DNA of 46,318 bases from a virus: the IMG/VR virus record IMGVR_UViG_3300042914_003711, positions 1-46,318 of that record. One strand, given 5' to 3'. The first letter of the stretch is position 1. Every line of letters starts with the position of its first letter. Positions 31,616 through 38,594 of the stretch are shown piece after piece. The notes beneath the pieces were generated by a model, which was given only the letters and a program-made list of their open reading frames with translations, was not told the origin of the DNA and searched no databases. The position numbers and the translations under genes were made by a program.

Positions 31616-32116
31616 ATGTCAAAAACAAAATCAAACTTTGAATTCTCTTCACTCGACGAAATGTTTGGTGCGGAGCAACCAGCAAATGATGTAACGGGAA
31701 TTTCCGCTGGAATCTGGACAACAACAGTTACAGCAATTAAGTTCCGTTTGTCAAAGAAAACTCAAAAGCCGATGTATTCGTTTACAGTAACGCATAACGA
31801 TTGGCCTCAAGATAAGGAAGGAAATAGTTCTACTCTTACTGGATATGCTATGGTTGAAGCATCTGGAACTTTGACTTCTGCTCGACAATTGTTTGAGTTT
31901 ATTGGAGTTACTTCTGGAGTTCCGGTAACAGAAGACCCTGAATTGAATCTTCTCGATGTTATGATCGAAGCAGGAATTCTTGAAGGGTATCCGCGACTCA
32001 AGGTGGAAGTTGCTAATTCTGAAATGCGAATGTCAGTGTTTAATCACGACACGCAACAGGATGAAGATGTTGTGACTCCTTCTCTGAATATTAAGCGAAT
32101 CCTCAAGGTTGCTTAA
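31616..32116 (+). CDS. SSB-like DNA-binding protein (Sak4 partner), 166 aa
   Basis: An OB-fold-like, beta-rich protein: TTTVTAIKFRLSKKTQKPMYSF, then YPRLKVEVANSEMRMSVFN. Its first residues are low-complexity and acidic further on (NFEFSSLDEMFGAEQP). Proteins of this size next to Sak4 in many phages are single-strand-binding factors (the DUF669 type). An acidic C-terminal tip, as in classic SSB, is not present here. The role comes mainly from position and fold impression. Confidence 0.55.
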   Translation: MSKTKSNFEFSSLDEMFGAEQPANDVTGISAGIWTTTVTAIKFRLSKKTQKPMYSFTVTHNDWPQDKEGNSSTLTGYAMVEASGTLTSARQLFEFIGVTSGVPVTEDPELNLLDVMIEAGILEGYPRLKVEVANSEMRMSVFNHDTQQDEDVVTPSLNIKRILKVA

Positions 32117-32126
32117 TAGTTAATTA

Positions 32127-32250
32127 AATTCGGAATGTGGCAAAATGCTAACACTAGTCGTGTTATCTACTTACTTACAAAAGTGAAACCAGGTTCTATT
32201 TCCTTAGTCCTCCGGGTGTGGAACTAAACGTGTAAGATTCCGAATTTTTC
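32127..32250 (+). ncRNA. Candidate structured RNA between the SSB-like gene and the next gene
   Basis: AATTCGGAAT (32127-32136) is the exact reverse complement of ATTCCGAATT (32237-32246), closing a 120-base domain. CTTAC near 32170 can extend the helix with GTAAG just before the 3' arm. Inside are AACAC-TAGTC-GTGTT and a GGTTC…GAACT stem. The 3' arm is followed by TTTTC, so the whole may end as a terminator. No coding frame fills the 155-base gap. The 5' flank also has GGAATGTGGCAAAAT, similar to the phage promoter motif. I know no family with this layout. Confidence 0.45.
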
Positions 32251-32271
32251 TAAAATTAAAGGTTAAGTATA

Positions 32272-32769
32272 ATGACTGTAGATGAAAAGTTTAGAGAAAT
32301 ATTAATTGAAGAATGTCCAGATTGTGATTTTGCTACTGTAAGCTATTTAGCTAATTATGTTGCGTTTGATTGCGATTGGTCCTACATTGTAACAACTAAA
32401 ATCGAGTTTGTGGGCTTTTACGATGATTGTGGTATGGAAACAAATCCATACGTAGAAAAAACTTTACGTGCTTTCTGTTCATTGTACAACACGCTTAAAA
32501 ATAGCTATGGTGAAGGAACACTTACCCATCTTGCAACTTGTTTATATTTAGTAAAATCGACTGAACGCAAATATAAGAGTTGTCGCGAGTTGGCTCATGC
32601 AATTCAATATCTACGAACACTAAAATTAAACAATCCCGAATTAGATTTTAGTTGGAGAATTGGGGTTAAGCCGGCAGAAACACAAAATTGTTTGGAAATC
32701 TTAAACGCATTCGCCTCTTTCCCACGTAAAGAAATCATGTCAACTTGTGACTATGTAAAGTTTGGTTAA
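32272..32769 (+). CDS. Unrecognised protein, 165 aa
   Basis: No family is recognised. ATG 32272 is preceded by AAAGGTTAAGTATA. The N-terminal third is acidic with several cysteines (EECPDCDFATVSYLANYV, DDCGMETNPYVEKTLRAF). A helical middle (CSLYNTLKNSYGEGTLTHLA) is followed by a basic C-terminal part. The Cys-x2-Cys-like ECPDC is single, so a zinc site is not supported. It lies just upstream of the tRNA gene. Confidence 0.45.
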   Translation: MTVDEKFREILIEECPDCDFATVSYLANYVAFDCDWSYIVTTKIEFVGFYDDCGMETNPYVEKTLRAFCSLYNTLKNSYGEGTLTHLATCLYLVKSTERKYKSCRELAHAIQYLRTLKLNNPELDFSWRIGVKPAETQNCLEILNAFASFPRKEIMSTCDYVKFG

Positions 32770-32778
32770 ACAAACTAT

Positions 32779-32863
32779 CCCCCGGTGGTGAAATTGGTAA
32801 ACACAGTGGACTTAAAATCCATTGACTTATGTCTTGCGAGTTCGAGTCTCGCTCGGGGGACCA
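32779..32863 (+). tRNA. tRNA-Leu (anticodon UAA)
   Basis: This is an 85-base cloverleaf. The acceptor CCCCCGG pairs with TCGGGGG (last pair G-U), A is the discriminator, and CCA is encoded. The anticodon stem GTGGA/TCCAT encloses loop CTTAAAA, with TAA at 32813-32815. A long variable arm is typical of class II tRNA-Leu. The T arm is GCGAG-TTCGAGT-CTCGC. The A discriminator fits leucine. It would read UUA, a codon common in this AT-rich genome. Confidence 0.92.
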
Positions 32864-32876
32864 AAATTTTAAAACG

Positions 32877-33062
32877 ATGAAAAAGAAACTGACTGACAAA
32901 GATTTGATTGCGGTTCTAAATAATGCGGAAACTGCAAATGCCGAGGATGTAAAATTAGCTTATTTCCGTCTTATGATAAACGCTCCATGCTGGGCTTTTT
33001 CTAATGACTTAGAAGAGCAAAGGCAATTCTTAATTCAGTCGAGGGAAGGACCACAAACTTGA
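32877..33062 (+). CDS. Small protein of unknown function, 61 aa
   Basis: No family is recognised. I start it at ATG 32877, after the tRNA; the open frame upstream runs through the tRNA and is not meaningful. It has a basic start (MKKKLTDKDLIAVLNNAE) and a helical rest (AEDVKLAYFRLMINAPCWAF, LEEQRQFLIQ). The stop overlaps a possible TTG start of the next gene (TTGA). Confidence 0.45.
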   Translation: MKKKLTDKDLIAVLNNAETANAEDVKLAYFRLMINAPCWAFSNDLEEQRQFLIQSREGPQT

Positions 33063-33094
33063 AATTGTGGTTTGTTCAAACAGGATTATTAAAT

Positions 33095-33700
33095 ATGACT
33101 AAACAAGAATCAAATCAAATTCTGTCAGAAAATTATAACACACTTCGCTTTTTCTCTTTTGAGGATTGTGTAGAAAAAATTGATATTGAACATGTTCCTA
33201 ACGAAGAAAAACCAAAAGTCAAAGTAGATTTTAATTCGAACTATGTGTGGCTTGGGTTCAAGAAATATGCAATTAGAACAACCCATAAACCTGGAATTCA
33301 GCTTCCAGATTATTGTACACCAAACGATCTATATAAAACTTTAGATTTAATAATTAAGTACATCGAATTGGGAGTTCCTTCAAATCATATTCAGGTTTGG
33401 GAATGCGCACCACACAATCTATTAACTATTCATGCTGAAATAAGCAAAACGGATAAAGGGTTTAGTTGTACCTATTCGTTTGAAAAATGCCCAATGCGTG
33501 AGGCATTTAAAATTCGTTCATTTCATGTAGAAGGAACATCTGTTCCACCATGTTTTGCTTACATGGATGCTATTGGAAAAGAACAACTATTCGACATCTT
33601 TGATAGGTTTCCAAATCACATTGTTGAGTTAAGTTGCTTTCAAACTGAATTGGGTTCGTCATTGAGTAACACAATCTTTTGGGAAATTCGGCCCTACTAA
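33095..33700 (+). CDS. Unrecognised protein upstream of DNA polymerase, about 201 aa
   Basis: No family is recognised. The start may be ATG 33095 or TTG 33059, the latter in TTGA overlap with the previous gene. The protein is mixed alpha/beta (FNSNYVWLGFKKYAIRTTH, DLYKTLDLIIKYIELGVP, NLLTIHAEISKTDKGFSCTY) with a C-terminal LFDIFDRFPNHIVELSC. Three bases separate it from the polymerase gene, so it is probably cotranscribed and replication-related. Confidence 0.45.
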   Translation: MTKQESNQILSENYNTLRFFSFEDCVEKIDIEHVPNEEKPKVKVDFNSNYVWLGFKKYAIRTTHKPGIQLPDYCTPNDLYKTLDLIIKYIELGVPSNHIQVWECAPHNLLTIHAEISKTDKGFSCTYSFEKCPMREAFKIRSFHVEGTSVPPCFAYMDAIGKEQLFDIFDRFPNHIVELSCFQTELGSSLSNTIFWEIRPY

Positions 33701-33703
33701 ACT

Positions 33704-35974
33704 ATGTCAAAAATTCGAGATATTAACAATTGCGCTAATTGCATTATGGGGAAGGTTGATAATTTTCTACCCCGCGATTTACTAGGTTTCAATCAAAAAG
33801 ATAGCAAAAAAGTTAAGTACCTCTTCGTTCTTGAAGCTACCGAAAAATCTAAAGCACGTAGTTTACAAAGCACACTAATTCGAACTCTCAACGCTAACAA
33901 CGTTTCACAAGAAGAATACGTAGTTACGTTTGTTTCATTATGTCACACACCAAAGCTACTAGAAGAAAGAATTACGCCCAATTGTGGTAACCATGTTCAG
34001 TTACTTATTAATCTTCACTCACCAGAAAGAATCATTTTTTGTGGTGAAAATACACTAAAGCATTCTCGTTGTGGAACAGTAGAAGATAAGTACAATTGGT
34101 TTAAATTGGATGGTGCAGACGCAATTGTAATTCAGCATGTTTCAGGTGTTATTACTCGACCTGACACATATAATCAATTTAGACGTGCAGTAGAAAAAGT
34201 AATTCGCGGCAGAGTTTTTGAAGGTTGGCCCGAAGATTATCTATTCATTGACACGCCTAAAAAGTTTTTAAGTTTTTACAAAGATAAAACTGAATGTTCA
34301 TTTGACATTGAAACTTACGCAGGTCTTGACACTTATTGTAACGCAGTTTCAATGGTAGGTAGTTACGGACCGGGATTTAAATGCCCCGTCGTAATAGATG
34401 GTCCGGTTTTAAGCGATCCAAAAGTTGTCGAATTCGTTAACACTTGTGACATCATTTTCTATGGTGTACGACAAGTTGAATTCGATGCTAAAGTTTTGTT
34501 TCACACTTTGGGATTAAACCCCAAGAATGTTGTTGACATTCGTGATATGGATTATGTTTTAAACGAAGTAGAAGCTAAAGATGCAAAACGTGACTTGGAA
34601 ACTTTAGCCGCGTTGTACTGTGACATTCCTTCTTGGAAAGAAGAAATGAAACCTTACATAAAAAACATTAGTTTAGCACCAAGAGAACTTCTACTAAAGT
34701 ACACCGCGTATGATGGTTATGCCAGTTATGTTTTAGCTAAACAAATTAAGGATGTTTTTTCTGAACGTGAAAGTCGTTTGTTTAATGATGTTATTTTTGT
34801 TCATAGTAACAATTTTCGACAAATGTCAAATGAAGGCATCACTATTGATGTTCCCTATTTCCACCAATTGCAAAATGAATTTGAATCGGAATTAGATGAA
34901 TTAAAAAAGAATCTCGACTTCAATCCTAATAGTCCCAAACAAACTTTAGAGAAACTTCAATCTGAACATCTAACTCTATTTGGTAGAAAAATTAGTGACA
35001 CTAATGCTACTACTCTTCAACAATTAGAATTAATCCATCCAGATAATGAAACACTTAGAAACATTTCTAAGTTCAGAAGCACTAAGAAGATGATCTCTAC
35101 TTATTGTGAGGGAATTCTGGATATCGAACAAGAAGGAAAAATTCACGTTGATTTTATTATGTCTGGAACTGTTACTGGGCGTCCGTCTAGTAGAAACATT
35201 AACATAATGAACATTCCGGTTCGAACTGAACAAGGCAAAAAGATCAAAAAGGGATTCATAGTTGATCCTCTTTACAACCATTTTGTCAGTTTGGATTATA
35301 GTCAACTTGAATTAAGGCTTGCGGCAATTGTTTCTAACGATGTTGTTTTGTTAGATTTGTTCAAAAAGGGAATTGATGTTCATGGTTATGTAGGTGAACA
35401 ATTCTTTGGAGCGTCTTATAATAGAGAAGAACACCGACCATTGTGCAAAAAGGGTGTGTTTACCGTACTGTACGGAGCTAGTAGAGACAATGTGGGATTC
35501 CAGATGGGAATATCACAGGCACTAGGACGCGCTTTCTACGATGCTCTTACAAAATCAATTTTCCCTGGGTTTGGTGCGTACATTAAAACCATTACAGATC
35601 AAGTCATTAATTACTTCCAAAAGCAAGATTCAATTATGAGTTGCCTAGAAATTCCTTATATGGATTCTGATCGTGTTAGAAGATTCCCATTTATCACAAG
35701 TAAAACATTAAAGGAATCTATTCGACAAGCTATTAACTCACCTATTCAAGGACGTGGAAGTGACTTTAATTTAGATAGACTACTTGCCGCCAGGAAAAGC
35801 GGATACGGTGGTTTACGTTTTACTGTTCACGATAGTGTCAATGGTTATTGCAACACGTTAGATGAACTATTGAAAATTCAAGAAATCATGCTAGTTAATG
35901 ATTATGAAATTCCTCTTATCGTTGAAGCACAATACGGACCAAATTGGGCCGAACAAGTTAAACTTGAAATTTAA
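33704..35974 (+). CDS. Family A DNA polymerase with N-terminal UDG-like domain, 756 aa
   Basis: This is the replicative polymerase. Residues 1-170 look like a uracil-DNA-glycosylase fold of the Fe-S type: C10-x2-C13 and C80-x13-C94 are present, but the active-site GEAPG-like loop is replaced by LEATEKSK, so it is probably non-catalytic. SPO1-type phage polymerases carry a comparable domain. A 3'-5' exonuclease follows: FDIETYAG (D201, E203), VRQVEFDAK and YTAYDGYAS. The polymerase motifs are A, LDYSQLELRLAA (near 530); B, RPLCKKGVFTVLYGAS (near 578, with K and F at the standard positions); and C, FTVHDSVNGY (near 705), where Ser stands in place of the usual Glu of HDE. No 5'-nuclease domain is fused. 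Confidence 0.9.
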   Translation: MSKIRDINNCANCIMGKVDNFLPRDLLGFNQKDSKKVKYLFVLEATEKSKARSLQSTLIRTLNANNVSQEEYVVTFVSLCHTPKLLEERITPNCGNHVQLLINLHSPERIIFCGENTLKHSRCGTVEDKYNWFKLDGADAIVIQHVSGVITRPDTYNQFRRAVEKVIRGRVFEGWPEDYLFIDTPKKFLSFYKDKTECSFDIETYAGLDTYCNAVSMVGSYGPGFKCPVVIDGPVLSDPKVVEFVNTCDIIFYGVRQVEFDAKVLFHTLGLNPKNVVDIRDMDYVLNEVEAKDAKRDLETLAALYCDIPSWKEEMKPYIKNISLAPRELLLKYTAYDGYASYVLAKQIKDVFSERESRLFNDVIFVHSNNFRQMSNEGITIDVPYFHQLQNEFESELDELKKNLDFNPNSPKQTLEKLQSEHLTLFGRKISDTNATTLQQLELIHPDNETLRNISKFRSTKKMISTYCEGILDIEQEGKIHVDFIMSGTVTGRPSSRNINIMNIPVRTEQGKKIKKGFIVDPLYNHFVSLDYSQLELRLAAIVSNDVVLLDLFKKGIDVHGYVGEQFFGASYNREEHRPLCKKGVFTVLYGASRDNVGFQMGISQALGRAFYDALTKSIFPGFGAYIKTITDQVINYFQKQDSIMSCLEIPYMDSDRVRRFPFITSKTLKESIRQAINSPIQGRGSDFNLDRLLAARKSGYGGLRFTVHDSVNGYCNTLDELLKIQEIMLVNDYEIPLIVEAQYGPNWAEQVKLEI

Positions 35975-35992
35975 ATCCCGAACCACAAACGG

Positions 35993-36033
35993 CCTTTTTC
36001 TCAATTACGCATTTTCTGTAGGCGTGAAAAAGG
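35993..36033. promoter_or_regulatory. Long inverted repeat upstream of the IS110-like gene's promoter
   Basis: CCTTTTTC (near 35992-35999) is complementary to GAAAAAGG (near 36026-36033), with an inner CGC/GCG pair. The hairpin lies between the polymerase stop and the promoter at 36044. It could be an operator or a weak terminator; on the plus strand no T-run follows. Confidence 0.4.
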
Positions 36034-36054
36034 TTGGATGGGGTATAGTAAACA
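36034..36054 (+). promoter_or_regulatory. Promoter for the IS110-like gene and repeat array
   Basis: GGATGGGGTATAGTA with -10 box TATAGT (36044-36049) resembles the early promoter GGATGTGGTATACTA at 18027-18041. The leader then contains the hairpin AAGGG/CCCTT (near 36058-36076) and the ATG of the next gene at 36094. This indicates that the gene and the downstream array are transcribed independently of the polymerase operon. Confidence 0.55.
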
Positions 36055-36093
36055 TGTAAGGGAAAAGACGACCCTTTATTAAACAATAAAACA

Positions 36094-36876
36094 ATGGAAC
36101 CAATTCAACAAAATCAAACTACTGAAATTGATGTTACCGAAATTCGTGCAATTAGTGATGCTAGGCAAAAACTGCAAAAGATGCGAATTCAGAATGGTAA
36201 TCGACTCGAAGCATATAAGGCTTTGATGACAGATGAACAATTGGACAAACTTAAAGAAAAGCCATTTTTTATTGATTTGTTTGAAGCGTTTACTATTCTT
36301 GAAAAGAAAGCAGATAAACGAATTGAAAAGGAAATGCGAAAGCATAATATGTGGAACACTGTAACTAGTGTTAGGGGATTAGGCCCAATTCTAGCGGCAC
36401 GACTTCTACTAAACATTGATATTCACCGGGCTAAAAATGCAGGAAGTTTGGTTAAATATGCAGGTTATGCAGTTAATAGAACAACCAATAAAGCAGATGG
36501 TAAAGTCAAGGGTGAAAAACTTTGTTACAATCAAGATTTGAAAGTCACTGTTTATTTAATTGTGTGCAGTTTCATTAAGGTCGCTAATTGCCCATATCGA
36601 CAAGATTACGATAATGCTAAATTGCGATATGAAGAATTGTATCCAGATAAACCTTCTGATCCTAAACTAGTTGATCCTAACAAGGTTTACAAAACTAAGG
36701 CACATAGACATCAAATGGCAATTAGAAAAGTAGCACGTTTGTTCCTTTGTCATCTTCACCAAGTTTGGTCTGAAAAAGAAGGTTTAGAAGTTCGACTTCC
36801 TTATGCTTTGGAACACTTGGGACATAACACTTTTATCTCTCCTCAAGAAAGAGGTTGGCCCGAAATAGAAAAATAA
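36094..36876 (+). CDS. Free-standing IS110-type (Transposase_20) helix-hairpin-helix protein, 260 aa
   Basis: Residues about 90-230 resemble the C-terminal domain of IS110/IS116/IS902 transposases. A helix-hairpin-helix (SVRGLGPILAARLLLNIDI) is followed by LVKYAGYAVNR, a KGEKLCYNQDLKVTVYLIV segment, and AHRHQMAIRKVARLFLCHLH. The N-terminal ~85 residues are a charged coiled coil (LEKKADKRIEKEMRKHNM); the DEDD RuvC-like nuclease domain of true IS110 enzymes is absent. The serine normally found before the GNxxLR-like helix is not apparent (TTNKADGKVKGEK). It is therefore probably a DNA-binding protein and not a transposase. Directly downstream is the 37-bp repeat array, a possible target. Confidence 0.65.
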   Translation: MEPIQQNQTTEIDVTEIRAISDARQKLQKMRIQNGNRLEAYKALMTDEQLDKLKEKPFFIDLFEAFTILEKKADKRIEKEMRKHNMWNTVTSVRGLGPILAARLLLNIDIHRAKNAGSLVKYAGYAVNRTTNKADGKVKGEKLCYNQDLKVTVYLIVCSFIKVANCPYRQDYDNAKLRYEELYPDKPSDPKLVDPNKVYKTKAHRHQMAIRKVARLFLCHLHQVWSEKEGLEVRLPYALEHLGHNTFISPQERGWPEIEK

Positions 36877-36919
36877 AACATTTTGAATTATAACGACTAA
36901 GTACATCTACTGGTGAAAA

Positions 36920-37651
36920 ATGAATTTAACGTGTCAAGTTAATCTATCCACTTTAAATGAATTGCACCTTGTAAGTAAATCTATGTCATCTATATGAATT
37001 GTTAGACACAAGTTAATCTATTTGCTCAAAAATGAATTGTACCTTGAAAGTAAATCTTGATCTCCTAAATGAATTAAACCAAGTAATTAAATATAAGTCA
37101 TGTAAATGAATTAAGTTCAAAAACTAAATGTGAGCTGTTAGAATGAATTGTACCCTGAGAGTAAATCTATCGAAAAAATGAATTTTACCTTACGAGTAAA
37201 TCTATGGCAAAGAAATGAATTGTAGTTTGAGATTAAATATGCGTCACCTAAATGAATTTAGGTTTGATATTAAATATAAGGAACTTAAATGAATTAAAAA
37301 AAACAAGAGTAAAAATGAATTATATTGTTGGATTAAATATACGGAACTTAAATGAATTGAAGATCGAATGAATTGTGACGACAATGAATTTCACATTGTA
37401 AGCTAAATGTTGTTTTGGGAAATGAATTACACATCGTAAATAAGATTTATGAGAACTAAATGAATTAATGAAACCAAGTAAATCTATTATCTTGGAATGA
37501 ATTAAGAAGGATAAGTAAATCTAAAATCACGTAATGAATTGAAGTTAGTAAGTAAATCTACTTGTGACGAATGAACTAAAGTGTAAAAGTTAATCTAACT
37601 TTTCCGAATGAGTTTAAAAGTGAGAGTAAATCTAATCTCACAAAACGAATT
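36920..37651 (+). repeat. 37-bp period tandem repeat array (21 units, two conserved boxes)
   Basis: Box 1, ATGAATT, occurs at 36920, 36957, 36994, 37032, 37069, 37106, 37143, 37178, 37215, 37252, 37289, 37315, 37352, 37368, 37384, 37422, 37460, 37497 and 37534. One-base variants are at 37571, 37608 and 37645. Fourteen of 21 intervals are exactly 37 bp, three are 38, and the others 35, 26, 16 and 16. Box 2, AGTAAATCTA (variants GTTAATCTA, ATTAAATAT, CTAAATGT), begins 17-18 bases after box 1. Bases between the boxes vary. Short units (37352, 37368) lack box 2. The period is close to 3.5 helical turns. No protein frame runs through it. Confidence 0.9.
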
Positions 37652-37654
37652 ATT

Positions 37655-37747
37655 ATGTTTAAAGCAAGCTATAAAGAAATCACAATCGCAATCTTAATGT
37701 CAGGAATCCTAATCGGATTCTTCTATATTGTAGGAGCAGTTCAATAA
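37655..37747 (+). CDS. Single-span membrane peptide, 30 aa
   Basis: ATG 37655, in the last partial repeat unit, opens a 30-codon frame: a basic start (MFKASYKEITIAI) and a hydrophobic helix (AILMSGILIGFFYIVGAV). The stop TAA is immediately followed by the next ATG (37748). Tight spacing and a clear membrane helix argue for a real small gene. Function is unknown; it may act at the host membrane. Confidence 0.5.
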   Translation: MFKASYKEITIAILMSGILIGFFYIVGAVQ

Positions 37748-37987
37748 ATGGAAATCAGTTTCACACCAGAAGAAGAAGAATATATTGATGCCGTCAGTAA
37801 ACTACTTGACAGAATCCCCGACACTTTAGAACTTAGAGTTAAGGACGAAAACCTTTATTTGATTAAAAAAGATAATGGACTTCCGACTATTTTATGTCGT
37901 ACTCCACTTTACTTAACAGACAGGTTCATAGAAACCTTTGACTTTCTTGGAAATCTCCGAAAATCTAAGCATGAAACAAACAATTAA
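37748..37987 (+). CDS. Unrecognised acidic protein, 79 aa
   Basis: No family is recognised. The N-terminus is acidic (ISFTPEEEEYIDAVSKLLDR), followed by LELRVKDENLYLIKKDNG and a C-terminal helix. It begins directly after the membrane peptide gene and overlaps the next gene by 17 bases, so it belongs to the late-early membrane-peptide cluster at the end of the rightward arm. Confidence 0.5.
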   Translation: MEISFTPEEEEYIDAVSKLLDRIPDTLELRVKDENLYLIKKDNGLPTILCRTPLYLTDRFIETFDFLGNLRKSKHETNN

Positions 37988-38186
37988 AACTTTTACTTGG
38001 ATATTGAACTTCGCATTAGCTTGCGTAATAACCTATGTAACGTACGAAGTTTATTGTTACCTAATGCCAAAAGTTTTCCCCAATTTAAATTCGTTCATTA
38101 CTAACCCTAAAATGGAAGTGTTCATACTTGTTATTATTGTAGGAATAATTTTCCATGATTGGATCGACCTAACCTCGAAGAGTTAA
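37971..38186 (+). CDS. Two-span membrane protein, 71 aa
   Basis: From ATG 37971 the product has two hydrophobic helices: WILNFALACVITYVTYEVY near residues 8-27 and VFILVIIVGIIFHDWI near 50-65, with a basic N-terminus (MKQTIKTF). This layout would fit a small inner-membrane protein, perhaps a holin-like or superinfection-exclusion protein, but it lies in the rightward arm, away from the lysis genes. The start inside the previous gene is preferred over upstream in-frame codons. Confidence 0.5.
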   Translation: MKQTIKTFTWILNFALACVITYVTYEVYCYLMPKVFPNLNSFITNPKMEVFILVIIVGIIFHDWIDLTSKS

Positions 38187-38187
38187 T

Positions 38188-38562
38188 ATGACAATTGAAG
38201 AATTCATTAGAAAATCAGAAGAAACCGATCTTACATCAGAACAATATTTTAAATGTGACCAAAGGCTAAAGGATCAATCCGTTTTAGTTCATTTCACGAT
38301 GGGACTTAGTAAAGAATCGGGTGAAGTTTTACAAGAAGTAGTACGTCATGTTTATCATAACCAAACACTTGATCCAACAAAACTAGTTAATGAACTAGGG
38401 GATTGTTTTTGGTACCTTGCTGGAATCTTACGCTATATGCAATTGGAGTACAAAATTAGTTTGGCTGAAATCTTGGAAGCAAACTACCAAAAAATTAAAA
38501 CACGTTACCCAGATGGAGTTGAATTAAATTCAACAGAAGATTGTGGATGCCATAGCGATTGA
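38188..38562 (+). CDS. MazG-like nucleotide pyrophosphohydrolase, 124 aa
   Basis: An all-alpha NTP-PPase related to MazG. LSKESGEVLQEVVRHVYH (E-x2-E) lies near residues 40-57, and LVNELGDCFWYLAGILRY (E-x2-D) near 66-83, the four-residue Mg-binding set. Phage MazG proteins hydrolyse nucleotides such as dUTP or (p)ppGpp-like alarmones to keep host metabolism favourable. A single MazG domain of this length is common in phages. One base separates it from the membrane protein gene. Confidence 0.75.
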   Translation: MTIEEFIRKSEETDLTSEQYFKCDQRLKDQSVLVHFTMGLSKESGEVLQEVVRHVYHNQTLDPTKLVNELGDCFWYLAGILRYMQLEYKISLAEILEANYQKIKTRYPDGVELNSTEDCGCHSD

Positions 38563-38594
38563 CAATTTAACGACCACTAGAACAGGATATTAAT

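Noticed and set aside
32829-32876. N-terminal extension of the 61-residue gene through the tRNA
   Set aside because: The extra codons lie in the tRNA-Leu; the ATG at 32877 is the first sensible start after it.
36094-36876. Complete IS110 insertion sequence
   Set aside because: The catalytic DEDD domain is missing and no element ends or target duplication are seen; only the C-terminal-type domain is present.
36920-37651. CRISPR array
   Set aside because: Conserved parts are only 7 and about 10 bases and alternate at 18-19 bp; there is no 23-40 bp constant repeat with unique 30-40 bp spacers and no cas operon. The Cas4-like nuclease belongs to the recombination module.
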